64,000 bases of DNA from Torreya grandis (Eukaryota; Streptophyta; Pinopsida; Cupressales; Taxaceae), in assembly GCA_037957365.1 (NCBI GenBank), contig JARHVA010000122.1, positions 3,979,001-4,043,000 on the forward strand, written 5' to 3'. The translations under genes and the position numbers were made by a program. Position 1 is the stretch's first letter, and the number at the start of each line of letters is the position of its first letter. The notes beneath the pieces are model-generated. The model searched no databases, was not told where the DNA came from, and saw only the letters and a program-made list of their open reading frames with translations. Below are positions 46,316 through 58,699 of this stretch, in pieces.

Positions 46316-46710
46316 TGTAGACACCAAAATTATGTCACACACATGTGCATAACTCCCTATGTTGAAACCCCCTTAAACCCATTTAAATTATAAAAATTAA
46401 TATCCCTAACCCATACTTTTACCTGTCACACATTTAATTAATTGAAAATACTTAATTAAGTTAATTAAAAACTCTTATTACCACCTTACCTAGCCACCTT
46501 ACTATATGACTAATTCTCCCCTGATGAGTCACCTCAAGACCTAGTCCTCTCATCATAACTATCCAAGACTTATTCCCACTTCCAAAATAAATTCGTAAAA
46601 AACTACTTCCCTCCTAACCTCTTATTTTTACCATTTTATAATGGGTGTCACACTTAACATGCACAATAATAGAAAATAGGCCAAAAATAGAAAGGTTTAC
46701 CTATTTTAGC

Positions 46711-46766
46711 TCCATCGATGTTGGTTAACCCATGACCGATGTCAATGGGATAATTGATGTCAACAA
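46711..46766. repeat. Near-palindrome array, T2 5' LTR proximal
   Basis: Three units about 20 bp apart: TCCATCGATGTTGGTTA, TGACCGATGTCAATGG and TAATTGATGTCAACA. The counterpart in the 3' LTR is at 61904-61958. Confidence 0.8.
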
Positions 46767-47293
46767 TATAAGCCAAACTCTAACCTATAGTTTAGGTCAA
46801 TAAAAATTAAGAAAATCAATTTTTACTCTCATTTAGGTTCTCAAAATTCTATTTTAGACATGTAGGCTTACAATCACCCTACATAAGCCAATCACAATCA
46901 TTAACTAAGCTCTTGAGCACCAACATCACCCACTTGTTCTCTCTATTCAGGCACTCAAGTTTAGACTCCCTAATAGGGACCATCAACCTAGAACTTATAA
47001 TTAAATGACCATCATAGCTAAGTCTATCACTGATATTATAGGTCATTTAAATATTTATTCTATTATTTCTTTATATCTACTCTACATTACTTTATACACT
47101 TTTGACCATACCCCCATGAGGGAGTTACAAAGCTTCCTTGCTTGCTTCCCCTTTCCCTAATATACCAAACCTCTGACCATACTTAAAAAATCCATAATCT
47201 CCCTTTCATAACTTTCTTGACCTCCCTGACATGATCTAAACCATTTCCTAGACCCAGGAAAGCCTTTTGCAAGCTCTCAGATAATTATTTCCC

Positions 47294-47410
47294 CTACCGA
47301 CCTCGATAGCCTAACTAACATCAGTCACCTCATTACTAATATCGGTCACCTCACTACTGACCTCAGTAGTATAACTGATATTGGTCACACTCCTACTGAT
47401 GTCAGTGACT
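47294..47410. repeat. Near-palindrome array, T2 5' LTR distal
   Basis: Six units spaced 18 or 21 bp: TACCGACCTCGATAG, TAACTAACATCAGTCA, TTACTAATATCGGTCA, CTACTGACCTCAGTAG, TAACTGATATTGGTCA and CTACTGATGTCAGTGA. Confidence 0.85.
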
Positions 47411-47849
47411 ATGAATTCCCTAGCCTCTTCAAAACCTACCTAGACAACTTCTAAAACACAAATAGAGTACTTCACCTACACCTTGTCAGTCTCTATTGTG
47501 TACATGTTGTTAATAATGGTAATATTATCTCTCTTTCACTCTCTCTCTTTACATCTCTTTTAGTTATTTATTATTATTTTACCTCTCAAAAGTGGACTGT
47601 CATCTCTAGGGAAGTTTCACACTTCCTAAAACAAGTGCGTAGCTTAGCAACCCACTCATTTATCTGCTAACAAACATCTTGTGGTAGTGTTTTCTTATTT
47701 GTAGGTAGTCTTCCCAAACCAAAGAGGAGTTATCACAATCTCTAGATATGGCATGAAAACCAAATCTAGGTTTATTTTAATCACTTATCCCCATCCTTAT
47801 TTCTATTTTCTTTTAGACTTAAAAAAGACAAAATTTAGTGAAACATTTT

Positions 47850-47867
47850 TGACATGCCTGGTAGGAC
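47850..47867 (+). other. T2 primer binding site (tRNA-Asp type, decayed)
   Basis: TTTTTGACATGCCTGGTAGGAC resembles TGGCGCC..TGCCGGGGAC with C-to-T and G-to-A changes, and is like the sites at 3324-3341 and 5939-5956. Confidence 0.55.
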
Positions 47868-49223
47868 CCTAGAGTTTTCCTTGGGTTCATTTCTTGTTTT
47901 ATAAATTTATATAGGTGTATTATAGTGAAAATTTCATTTCATGCACTTCTTCCTTCTCTTTTCTCTTAAAAACAAAAAAATCAATATCTTATTATCTATT
48001 TAAAAGGCATTAAAACTGAAATTTTCTTTCTTTTCTCCTTGCCTCTAAAAGTAATTTGTCATTTTATTTTACAAAAAAAAGAGAATCCCTTATTTACTTC
48101 CTCTTTCATGCATATTATAATATTCAAATTCATACTCTATTCCTATTTCCTCTCTATTTTCATTCAAATCTAAACATTTTAGATTTGGGTTTAAAACTTA
48201 CTACATTTTATATTTTGCTTGTTGCATATTAACTCACCTAGTTAATTACAAGCATTTTTATTAAATCATAGTACACCTATGTTATACAACCAAATCACAT
48301 TCACATAAACAAGCATCTAAAATCATTTGAGAAAAATTCCATCAAGATTTCATCACCTAGTGGATAACCTTACCCTACCTGTCTATCCTACTTAGATTTC
48401 ACCACCAAGGGTAGAACCCACTCCATTCTCTGGCAAAGTATAATCTCTAGATAGAAGGTATATTTTGGCTAAGTAGATTGGCTTAGCTCTAGGTTCATGA
48501 AGTATAGAGATCAAGATCCTATAACAAGCGACATGCCTGGTCTAACATAGATTTCCTCTTGAGCACCAAAACTAATCTAAAACCAACTCTAGATTGCTTT
48601 CTAATACCTTTGATAACCAAATTATCTTCTCACTATCTGATTAAGGCATAAGCCAACACGAGACTAAAAATTAATCTCTAGGATTTAATAATTTTTGGCT
48701 AAATGTTCCTTTTGTACTTTTTAATTGCCTTCTATGTTTCTGAGTTGGTAAGGATTCTTTTCTATTGATTCACAAAATCAATACTATTTTAAAAGCTCAG
48801 TTTGTATAACCTATTATCTCAGGTTTTCTAAGTGTTATTCATTCTTACACAGACCTTTTACATTCACTATTCTACCTATTTTTAGCCTCTAATTTCTTAA
48901 AACATTAGATTTTCCATTTCCCAAGATTTCACAATGATCGACATCGATTAACACTATCGATATCGATAGACTTTACCTACCAATATTGGTCATCCCTACC
49001 AATGTTGGTGACTATGTAGTTTCATAAGCTCAAAATAACAAGCTAAAATAACCCATTTACCTACACTCAAACCTATTTTTTCTTTATTATATTTCAAATA
49101 CAAGGTAGTAAGACTATTTAAACCACCTCTTGCATGGTATTGACATGAGCTCAAGTCAAAATACTTGCTGATTATGCAAGCCATCAACCACTTCCACCTT
49201 CCCCTCTCACTTTTTATTCTATC
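47868..49223 (+). other. T2 5' leader
   Basis: Noncoding AT/C-rich leader between primer site and Gag. It contains another near-palindrome array at 48934-49012: TGATCGACATCGATTA, CTATCGATATCGATAG (a perfect palindrome), CTACCAATATTGGTCA and CTACCAATGTTGGTGA. No ORF is supported. Confidence 0.6.
48934..49012. repeat. Near-palindrome array in T2 leader
   Basis: Four units 19-24 bp apart, including the perfect 16-bp palindrome CTATCGATATCGATAG at 48952-48967. Confidence 0.85.
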
Positions 49224-51040
49224 ATGGAGCATACTTTAGATATAGAGCATACTCCCAGCCCTAACCAAATTCCCATTGTGCCTAAGGGGGATCCAATTTC
49301 TTATAAATTTCTTGATTGTAATGTGGTAGCCCTTTAGCATTACCTTGCTATGAGCCAAACCTGTAATTCTTTGAGTGACCCAATCTATGGTATGCTAACC
49401 TCTTTAATGGAGACAACCTCAGTTTTAGTTTCCTCTAATATTTTCCCCATGGTTACCTAAACCACCACTTCAATGAGTAAACCAACTATAAACAATGTTT
49501 GAAATATGGCATCTTTAACCGCCCAATCCCACCTAAACACTGGTGTAACTTCCCTACTTTCACAACCACAACTAGTTCATAAAAGTCATAACCCATTTTA
49601 GAATTTAGTGGTACCTATTCCATACACCCTCACACCTCTAATTACCTGAGTTATGACTCACTCTTCATCCATTCTAACCATGCCAATAATTCAACCTACA
49701 GTAACACCAACCAAGGCATAGTCTCTAACCCAATGGGACAAGTCCCTTTTCCTTCTGCACCTCAACCTATGAATCATTATCCTTATATTACCCCAACAAA
49801 ACCTCAGTAAGCTATGTCATACGCTCCCTCTACTTCCTATCAGATTCTCTATAACTTAGGAAGAATCCCCCAAACTAATCCCCCTTCAGACCTTATTAAG
49901 ATGCTAAAGGACAAGATGTCTAATCTAGAGACATCTATTTTTGGTTCAAAGAATGTATTATCTTATGATCAGATATGAAATGAACCAATCCATCCTTCTA
50001 TGCCTATTCATCCTTATTCAAGCCAATATGATCTCCCTAAATTTACTCATTTCCAAAGTAAAGAGGACCCACAATAACACTTGTGAGCATTTAGACATGC
50101 TTGTTATTTAATAGGACATGATGATGCATTACTACTTCACACTTTCCCTATGTCTCTTCCAGGTTCTACCTTGGATTGGTATAGCTCTATACCTCAGCAC
50201 TCCCTTTTCTTGTTTACCCAACTTGCAAAAATATTCCTAGACCATTTCTCTATTAACATTTCTAAAAAGTTTTCTATAACAAACCTTTATTCTATTAGAC
50301 AATTTGATGATGAATCTATTACAAATTTTGTCACGTGTTGGAGAAGCTTGATCAATCAACTCTACTTTTCCTTACCCCAACCTGGGCTTATTGAGATTTT
50401 CTCAAGGGCATGCGATAAGCCCATCTCATCCACACTTAGAGTATAAACTTTTTGCACATTTGATGAATCTTTTATAATGGCATATAAACTAGAGGTTCAC
50501 GCTATTGATGAAGGTAAAGTCAAGTTGCATAATAAGAATCCCATTACCAAGACAAATGACTCCTCTAAAACTTATCACTCTAACCAAAAGGCTAAATGCT
50601 CTACCAACGTAGTGGTCATTAAGTCAGCCTCTTCCATAACCATAAAATAATTGAATTTTTCAATTTCTCAAAATTTGACCAAACAATTCTAACAACGGTA
50701 TGAACAAAGATAATACACTCCCATTGGGGAATCATATACATCCATCTTGGAAAAAATATGGTAACAAGGTGTCATAACCCTTCCTTAGATTAAACCTCCT
50801 ATATAGTTTGACCCTTCTCATCCTATCCCAACCTTGTATAAGGAAGATGAGTTTTATAGTTACGATTGGGTTAAAGGTCACAACTCTAATAATTGCAAGA
50901 CACTCAAGAACATTGTTCATAATATGCTTGATAGAGGTGAGCTCATCTTGGATAATCCTAACATACCTCCTAATCAAAGTATGGATGTGTTCAAACACCC
51001 TTTTCCTAACCATTCACCAAATCAAAATATTTTCTAGTCC
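49224..51040 (+). pseudogene. T2 Gag
   Basis: The likely start is ATG 49224 (MEHTLDIEHTPSPNQIPIVP). Then a long Ser/Thr/Pro-rich region; DKMSNLETSIFGSKNVLSYD and EPIHPSMPIHPYSSQYDLPK near 49900-50040; capsid LPGSTLDWYSSIPQHSLFLF to LINQLYFSLPQPGLIEIFSR at 50150-50446; and a zinc-like motif FYSYDWVKGHNSNNCKTLKN at about 50852-50911, where the first Cys is now Tyr, followed by the Tat-type NPNIPPNQS and HPFPNHSPNQ. At least one frame change separates start and capsid. It encodes the particle protein. Confidence 0.8.
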
Positions 51041-52930
51041 ACAACTAACTTAGGTGATCATAATATCCATATGGTTAATATGGTTTTTCCTTTATCTTCA
51101 GTTCAACCTACCCCTCAACAAGAGACACATATTTCATCAACTCCTCCCCTACATTTAGTGGCATCTCTTTTTCCCATTCTTCCTCCTCAAGTAGAAGAGC
51201 CTATTTCACCTGTTCCACTCCCTCAAGAGGAAGAACCTCCTTTGCCACTCCTTTTTCCACTTGAGGAGCCTGTGATGCTAATTTCATTTGCACCAATAAT
51301 ACCTATCCTATTACCACTTAAAGACCACACCCTACCTATTCCTCAACCACATGTGGAAGGGAACATCATTTCTACATTATACCCTCTTAAGAAACCTTCT
51401 TTACCTACTTCTCCACCTAAAGAGAGTGGTACCCCACCCACTTCACCTTTGCACATAGAAGAGTTCATATCATTTACTCCCATAATATATGAGAGACCTA
51501 TTATTCCTACTTTAATTGCACTACTCTTACCCCTCATTTTACCTATGGAGGATCATACTTTACCCATGCCTCACCCACATGTTGAGGGAGCCATAATACC
51601 TATGCTTTACCCCCTTGAGTAACCTACTCTGTTTACCTCCCCTCTACCCATAGCAGACCAAGTCTCTTCTCCTGTCTCAATTGAAGAAGACCCCATTGTG
51701 GTTCTTTCTTGTCTTTGGCCTAAAGTAGCAGAAAAGGAAAATTTCCCTCTTTCCTAAAAACCATAGCTTTCTAAAGACATAACCTTAAGGCCTATGTCAA
51801 CTTTGTCAAAACCCTTCTCACGTTTGGTGAAAAGTCTAAAATTTCTTGACTCCATGAAGCTTGACCATGCAACATTTTAGGATCAGCTTAAGACTCTATA
51901 TCCAACACAATGAGTGTCAAACTTTACCACTAATCCCCTTACTACCCTTTACCCTAAGGTCTTTGAAAAAGCTAGAGCTTCTTCACTAAAAGCATCAAAA
52001 GTTCAACCATCTATGTCATAACCCTTACCCTCATAGGAATTTGTTACATTAAAACAGATCAGGGCCTTAGGTGTACATCCCATTTCTAATTTAATTTATC
52101 CACAAGTGAAATTAGATTTAAATCTTCAATCACAAGTTAGATTTTCTCACCCTAAAATATAGAAGAATTTTAATCCTCCTAGATCTGGCTGATCCCTTCT
52201 TTAACCCTCAACTTTATCATCTATTTTGGGGCTGCATCCTTCTACTTCAGTTGAAATATCATCTAACCAAGCCAAATAAAAGGTTAAGCTACCTCCACTC
52301 CTACCTTTGTCATCTAGTAGGTCTATCACATCTAACACTAAGAAAGTGATAGAAAAACATGTAAATCTAATGTCACCAAACAAGACACCACGTAAAATTA
52401 CCTTTCTAACATCAAAATAAAAGAAGGTGTCTACACTTATTAGAACAACAAGCACAAGCCCACTTTCAGGCTCTTAAAGCTTTTTCTTATGTTAGTTATT
52501 AGAATCTCTGGTAATAATTATTCCTCTCATTAAGCCCTATAGTCCTCTTTGAATAAATCCATCTTGGTTTGATTATACACAAGTGTGTTTATATCATCAT
52601 TCAGCTAGACATGATATCAAGAATTGTAAAGCCCTCATAGTGATTATTTAGTAACACTTCGATTTAACACTCCTTTTGGTGACACTACTATTAACCTTCC
52701 TATTATTCCACATTTGGCATCTAGATTACCTCCTATTATTCCACCTAAATTCAAACCTAAAGATGTCATTGTAACCCATTTACCACCTCCTTCACCAACT
52801 TTTCAAATTAGCATAGTTAATGTGGCTATACGGTCATAAAACCAAAAAGATAAAGCTAAAGAAAAGGTCACTACACTTTGGACCCATCCCTTCACCAAAG
52901 AAACTCCCCCTACTAATCATATGTTTCCAT
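51041..52930 (+). pseudogene. T2 proline-rich Gag-Pol linker with internal duplication
   Basis: The open stretch 51071-51622 (183 codons) is Pro/Leu/Glu-rich and contains a duplicated segment: LKDHTLPIPQPHVEGNIIST followed by LYPLKKP, and MEDHTLPMPHPHVEGAIIPM followed by LYPLE, about 235 bp apart. Beyond 51622 the linker continues, decayed, to 52930. Such long spacers between Gag and protease are usual in Tat-like elements; no enzyme motif is present. Confidence 0.6.
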
Positions 52931-53890
52931 TTTGGGTGTTCCTAAAACTACATCTTTAGATGTTATTCAAAGCTTAATGGTGAAACAACTTCACCAAACT
53001 CTTGCGAAAATGTCTTTGTATGAGTCAATCCAAAACTCATCCCAATACCATCAAGATTTAACTAGTGATTTACAAGAAATTGAGGTAGAATTAGATGATC
53101 CCAAACCTCTTATAGCTTTGTTCAGCTCCCTTAATTCCATCTCCCTAATTTCTTTTAGTGATTCAAAAATTCCACTTCAACACCTTGAAGATAAGATTCT
53201 GCCCTTTTTATTACTGCATATATTGATCAAATTCATATCAAGAGAGTTATTATCAATGGGGGAGACAATATTAATATTATTTCCACCCATTCCTATAAAT
53301 AGCTATCCCTTCCTAACAATTGCATGTCTTAAATTGATGTGGTACTCCATTCCTTTAATGATACTATAGCTACTACGGTAGGCACTATTGTCTTACATAT
53401 TCGTGTAGGTCCCCACATAAATTTTGAGCTCTTATATGTTGTGAAAGGAGAGTTACAATATAACATACTTCTTGGATTACCTTGGATATGTGATATGGCA
53501 TGTGTACCATCAACTTTTCATCATTGTGTCAAGTTTGAACATGATGGATAAGTACATGTTATACCTACTGACCCACCTTTGTTTAAAACATGCAATATGA
53601 CCTATAGTCCCAATGATGTTCTCATCCTATTAAAAACATCATCTTCCTCACATGATGCTTTTGAATACTCCACAAGCTCCACTCCCATGGTTACACAGAT
53701 ACTGACAACACAAATTCTTGACAAGGATCCCATGGAGGAGACCTTTCAATGTTTGTCACTTGGTGAATATCATTTATTGATGCTCAACATGTTCTATAAT
53801 CCACAAGAGTATGGAAGGATTCAAATTCACCTAAATTATGATCCTTGTATTAGGATGGTCATCCTTTATGGTCCTTTTAACCTTTGAACC
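52931..53890 (+). pseudogene. T2 protease
   Basis: KMSLYESIQNSSQYHQDL leads in near 53010. The protease loop reads RVIINGGDNINIIST near 53238-53285, so the catalytic Asp of the expected I-D-G-G is now Asn. 53339-53551 continues with VGTIVLHIRVGPHINFELLY, ELQYNILLGLPWICDM, and CVKFEHDG. After stops, TCNMTYSPNDVLILLK begins the spacer toward RT. The T1 copy keeps DGG at the same place, which supports the assignment. Confidence 0.8.
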
Positions 53891-54419
53891 AATTTCACAT
53901 ATGGGGGAATTGATCAAGCTCCCATTGCCAACAATCTATCTTCTTCGCCACAAGCATTTACTTGTGACTTCTCTTTTCTAAGTAACCCTAGATTTACTCA
54001 CACCTATCTCTATAGGTGTGCTTGGAAAGGATTTTATTTGGTTCATTAGGAATAAGGTGTTCATATGCCTATTGAATATCCTACTAGCAACACCACTAAA
54101 AATGCCAAAAAGAGGCATGGGATGGGATATGACAAACTAAATAAACTCACTAAAACCTCCCATGAACCAATTGTTGAAGAACTAGTCTATCCTTCTCCAT
54201 GTTCTTCCCCACCATCACCTAAAAAATCAGAGGTGTCTATACTTCCTAATTTTTTTTTCAATAAATTCCATCCATTTTGGGCCTCTCACCTATCGTTAGG
54301 GTAAGGAAACAAGGTCCCTTCCTCTCATTCATCCTACAATAATTGATGAAGATTATCCCACTACTAACACTATCCAATGTCAAGATGATGACATAATTCT
54401 CATCTACATGGGTGTGGAT
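53891..54419 (+). other. T2 protease-RT spacer
   Basis: Decayed coding spacer; the frame 54065-54304 holds MPIEYPTSNTTKNAKKRHGM, KTSHEPIVEELVYPSPCSSP and NFFFNKFHPFWASHLSLG, without known domains. Confidence 0.5.
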
Positions 54420-55400
54420 GATTCCTATATCCAATGATCACTCCCATCTAAAATTCAATCTATGTTAAATGAATCAACCATTGACATCAAACTGCTCTCC
54501 CATGATAATCCTCACATCCTTAAGATTGACCAATATTTAGATTCCTATAAGCAAGCTAATTATGCCACATTTTTAATAACCATAACAAAGCCTTTCTTGG
54601 TCTTATAATGACATGCTTTGTATTAACCTCTCTATCATCACCCATAATATTTTCACCAATCAAGATGCTAAACCCATCAAGTAGAAGCTTCATAAAATGC
54701 ATCCTCATATTGTTTTCCTTGTCAAAGAACAACTCTAATGCCTCTTTTTTGTTAACTTTATCCAACCCATAGAATACCTAAAATGGATTTCCAATATTGT
54801 TCTTATCACAAAATTGACCGGAGGAATCCATATTTTCACTGACTATCATGATTTAAATCTCACCTGTCCAAAAGATGATTTCCCATTGCCTAGTATTGAC
54901 CAACTTGTTGATATAACGGGCAGCCATGAGATGATATCACTTATGGATGGATTTTTTGGATATAATCAAATCCTAGTCTCTCTTGAGGATCAACACAAAG
55001 CCACCTTTATTACCCCATAGGGGAATTTCTATTATCAGGTCATACCTTTTGGCCTGAAGAATGCTGGTGCAACCTACCAATGTACCATGACCTATATTTT
55101 CCATGATCTCCTACACAAAATTATGGAAGATTACATTGATAAATTACTCAAAAAGTCTAAACTTTGTCAAGAACACTTGACAATTATCAAGACCATATGC
55201 ACTCATCTCTAATAATATAACATTCTACTAAACCTAAATAAATGTGTCTTTGGTGTTCTTTTCGATAAACTCTTAGGTTTTATCATTTCTCTCCGTGGTA
55301 TCGAGGTCAATCTTGCTAAGGTTAGATCAATCCTAGAAATGACTCCACCCACTAATATCAAATAACTCTATAGCCTACAAGGCAAAATTTAGTCAATTTG
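54420..55400 (+). pseudogene. T2 reverse transcriptase
   Basis: The lead-in is decayed across 54560-54780. 54814-55020 reads TGGIHIFTDYHDLNLTCPKD, DFPLPSIDQLVDITGSHEMI, SLMDGFFGYNQILVSLEDQH. Beyond a stop follow IPFGLKNAGATYQ, MTYIFHDLLHKIMEDYIDKL, where the YxDD active site has become YIDK, then KCVFGVLFDKLLGFIISLRG and the connection TPPTNIK-LYSLQGKI. The missing second Asp of the motif would abolish polymerase activity. Confidence 0.85.
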
Positions 55401-55990
55401 ATGCTTCATTTCCCAGTTGTCAGATCATTGCCAACTCTTTCACCATCTCCTCAAAAAGGATGTCTCCTTCTAATGGAATACAAATTGCTAAGAATCCTTT
55501 GACATACTTAAATAATAACTATTTTCCCCACTAGTTCTTATTCCACCTAAGGAAAATCATCATTTTTACCTATACATCTTTGCAACAAACCATTCTCTAG
55601 GTGTTATGATTACACATCGAGAGGAGGTGGTTAATTACATAAGCTGCACACTTATTAATTATGAGACTCAATATAGCCATACTAAAAAACTTTACCTTGC
55701 ATTGGTCTTTTCTACATCTAAGCTTTGTCGTTATCTCCTAAATCACAAAACCTATGTGGTCACCCGTATTGATCCTCTCAAATACATGCATTCCAAACCA
55801 TATCACAACTAGCATGTAGGTCGGTGGCTCATGCTTCTTGTTGAGTTAGACTTAGAATTAATTCAACAAAAATCTATTAAAGGGAAAATAATTACTGACC
55901 AGTTAGTTGTTTCCCCTTTACCTGATAATCAACCTTTAAACCTTGAATTCTCTGATGAATCTATTAAAACAATCTCCACTGATGACATCT
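55401..55990 (+). pseudogene. T2 classical RNase H
   Basis: FYLYIFATNHSLGVMITHRE, ISCTLINYETQYSHTKKLYL and ALVFSTSKLCRYLLNHKTYV give the RNase H region of gypsy RT, followed by TRIDPLKYMHSKPYHN. In the family the first motif has Asp where ATN is seen here, so a catalytic residue is probably lost. The domain is followed directly by the second RNase H. Confidence 0.75.
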
Positions 55991-55998
55991 CCTATTAA

Positions 55999-56450
55999 AT
56001 GATGATGTTCTTTGATGGATCTAATTACCAACATGGTGGGGGTGTGGGGGTCATTCTTATTCCTCTAGACAGTGAGCCTATACCTTTGTCATTTAAAATA
56101 TATTTTGAATGCACTAAAAATATGGCCAAATATGAGGCTTTGATTTTAGGACTTCAAATATCTCTCTTCTTGGGTATCAAATCCATAACCTTTTTTGATG
56201 ATTCTTAGCTAGTAATTAACCAAGTTAATGGTTCTTACCTATGCAAAAAAAATAATTTGTAGTAGTATAAACATCATGTAGATACGCTCTTGGGATCATT
56301 TGACTCTTATCTCTTGTAAAATATTCCTTGATCTACAAAAAAATATATATGACATGATGGCTTCACTTGCTTCACACATACCCTCTTCATCCTCCTATTC
56401 AAGAATCTATGTCACCATACACTGATTATCATTAACCTCCTATGTCTCAG
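55999..56450 (+). pseudogene. T2 archaeal-like RNase H (second RNase H)
   Basis: MMMFFDGSNYQHGGGVGVIL, NMAKYEALILGLQISLFLGI, and ITFFDDS followed by a stop and LVINQVNGSY. The F-DGS, YEAL and F-DDS landmarks carry the Asp, Glu and Asp of the fold; the family usually has GDS at the last. This is the extra RNase H that defines Tat-lineage gypsy elements. It parallels 37601-38163. Confidence 0.8.
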
Positions 56451-56479
56451 CTAACATCCTCTTTATCAAAAATGTAATA

Positions 56480-57720
56480 ACCAACCCACAAGACTTATGG
56501 TACAAAAAACTCATGGACTATCTTTCCTTCTCTATTACCACTCCTGATCTTTCTAATAATGGGAAATGGGCCTTCATAAAGTGTGTCACTCATTACACTA
56601 TACTAGGGGGACTTCTCTACAAGTGAAGTTTTGAATGTCTTCTCCTTAGATGCCTAGTTAGTACTAAGATTCCCTTTGATATTAAGGAAGTCCATGATGG
56701 GATTTATGTTGGGCATTTTAATGGTCACACAGTTGCTAAACGTATCCTTTAACTTGGATATTATTGGCCCACACTTCATCAATATTGTGTTGATTATGTT
56801 TGGCGTTGTGTCAAGTGTCAACAACATGCTAACCTCCTTCACATTCCTAGTCAAGCATTTCAAGTTTCCAAAGACTTTTGACCCTTCTCCCAATGGGGCT
56901 TATGTCTAATTAGAGAGATTAACCCTCATTCATCACTCCATCATTGTTCTATCATTACTACCACTAAATACTTCACCAAGTGGGTTGAGGCCATCCCTCT
57001 CATCTCCACTAAAGCTGACAAAATTATTGACTTCATTAACCATCACATCATTTATCAATTTGGTGTAGTTCACAAGATTATAACTGATAATGGCAAGTCT
57101 TTCAAAAACAAGATTGTTCAAGATCTTTGTGATGCATTTGGAATAAAATTTAGCTTCTCATCACCATACTATCCCCAAGCTAATGGACAAGCAGAAGCTT
57201 CTAACAAAAATTTGACCAAAATTTTCATGAAGGTAGTCAATGATATGGGAAAGGATTGGCACACACACATTATTTTTGCTTTATGGGCTTACCGTACTAG
57301 ATTTTGAACCCCTACAGGTGATACACCTTTTTTCATTTTACCTCTTGAGGTGTAGATTCCTTCTCTTCACATTTCTCTTCATGACATACTTACTAATGAT
57401 AAATTTCACCAAGAATGTTTGGCCCAAGTTGAATTTCTTGATGAGCACTGTCTCATAGCCCTCAACCATCTCCAAATCTATCAAGATTGTATCAAACGTG
57501 CTTATAACAAAAACCTCAAAGAGTGATATTTCAATATAGGAGATCTCATTTTAAAAGAAAATCAACATGTGACAAACATGGAGAAAATAAAATGGGGTAA
57601 GTTTTCTCCTAATTGGCTTAGACCTTATATCATAACTCAAAAGTATGGTTTAGGAACTCATCACTTGTCTTTTCTTGAAGGAAGGCCATAACCTAAGCCT
57701 TTAAATTCCTTACACCTATG
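56480..57720 (+). pseudogene. T2 integrase
   Basis: The zinc-binding part HDGIYVGHFNGHTVAKRIL..CVDYVWRCVKCQQHAN keeps H-H-C-C. The core reads TTTKYFTKWVEAIPLISTKA, where the family has TDYFTKW (catalytic Asp now Lys), HKIITDNGKSFKNKIVQDLC (second Asp kept) and YYPQANGQAEASNKNLTKIF (Glu kept). WAYRTRF-TPTGDTPF and a C-terminal LRPYIITQKYG segment complete the domain. Stops are TAG or TGA. Despite decay it is the best-preserved domain of T2. Confidence 0.9.
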
Positions 57721-57991
57721 AAAATTCTTTTATTAAATAAGTATCACTTTAATTCATGTTTAACTTGAGCTCATCCCTTGATCATCCCTATTACATTCAT
57801 TTCCTTTCCTCTTCACCCTTACTCCTATACACTTAGATAATTTACAAAGTGATATGGTTTTATCCTCATAGTGGAAAAATCCTAAGCCTCTATAGTCTTG
57901 TCCATGACTAAAATCAAAAAAAAAAAAAAAAACAAATGGGATATTTTAAAAAGTTATAAAATCTCAGGTCATGCTTTTCAACATAGACTAT

Positions 57992-58101
57992 TCCCTTGAA
58001 GGACAATTCCATAACTTCCCTTTGCTACTATCAATAGAATACTCCCTTGAAGGATAACTATTTAAGATTAAAAAAAATGCTTAGACCACTCCCTTGAAGG
58101 A
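57992..58101 (+). repeat. Three TCCCTTGAAGGA motifs downstream of integrase
   Basis: Exact copies at 57992-58003, 58043-58054 and 58090-58101, spaced 51 and 47 bp. The 12-mer is a near palindrome. A 17-base A run lies at about 57919. The same arrangement lies downstream of the integrase in the minus-strand element (35904-36021). Confidence 0.9.
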
Positions 58102-58699
58102 TGGTTAAGCCAAGATTTGTTCTCAAAGGGAAAAATAAATGTATATAGATCCTTACCTCTTTGCTCAACCTTAACCTATACAAAATCCCATTGTAGGCTT
58201 CTTACATTGATCAACTTACACATAAAAAAAAAGCTTTAAGTCATGGACTTGCCTATATTAGCTCTCAAGTCACCCACAAAAGGGACATATCATTTCTACT
58301 TGGTAGGTTATGCTATCTAAACATTTTTCCTCATTCTACCCTTTTTCCCCTCATACTCTTTCAAGGGATCATGAATCTCACTTAACATAAGATAAACATG
58401 ATGCTTCTCTAACAAACACAATGGTTAAAAGATATAAGGCATGAAAGAGGCTCATTTTCCTAAGCTTATTTATGTCATAAATTATGGTCTTTGCCAATGC
58501 TCGAGCATTACACCTCTTTATTTTTCTATCCCAATCACATGTCGATATCTCTATTTAAGATGAATAAATAATGCTACCAACACTAACATAACCAACCTAT
58601 TTATTTTATGCCTACACCATCACAAATATGGAAAAATGCTGAAAAAAGTTAACCTAGTCAATATATTCATTTTAAGAATATACCATATACCATTGTCAG

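Larger units (their letters stand above)
46316..47845 (+). repeat. T2 5' LTR
   Basis: 1530 bp, TGTAGACACCAAAATTATG to TTAGTGAAACA, followed 4 bp later by the primer site. It pairs with 61508-62411. It carries near-palindrome arrays at about 0.4 kb and 1.0 kb from the start, as in A1 and A2. Confidence 0.8.

Noticed and set aside
48530..48560. Second primer-site-like string GACATGCCTGGTCTAAC in the T2 leader
   Set aside because: It shares the GACATGCCTGGT core but has no LTR end before it and lies about 0.7 kb inside the element; probably a chance or duplicated fragment.
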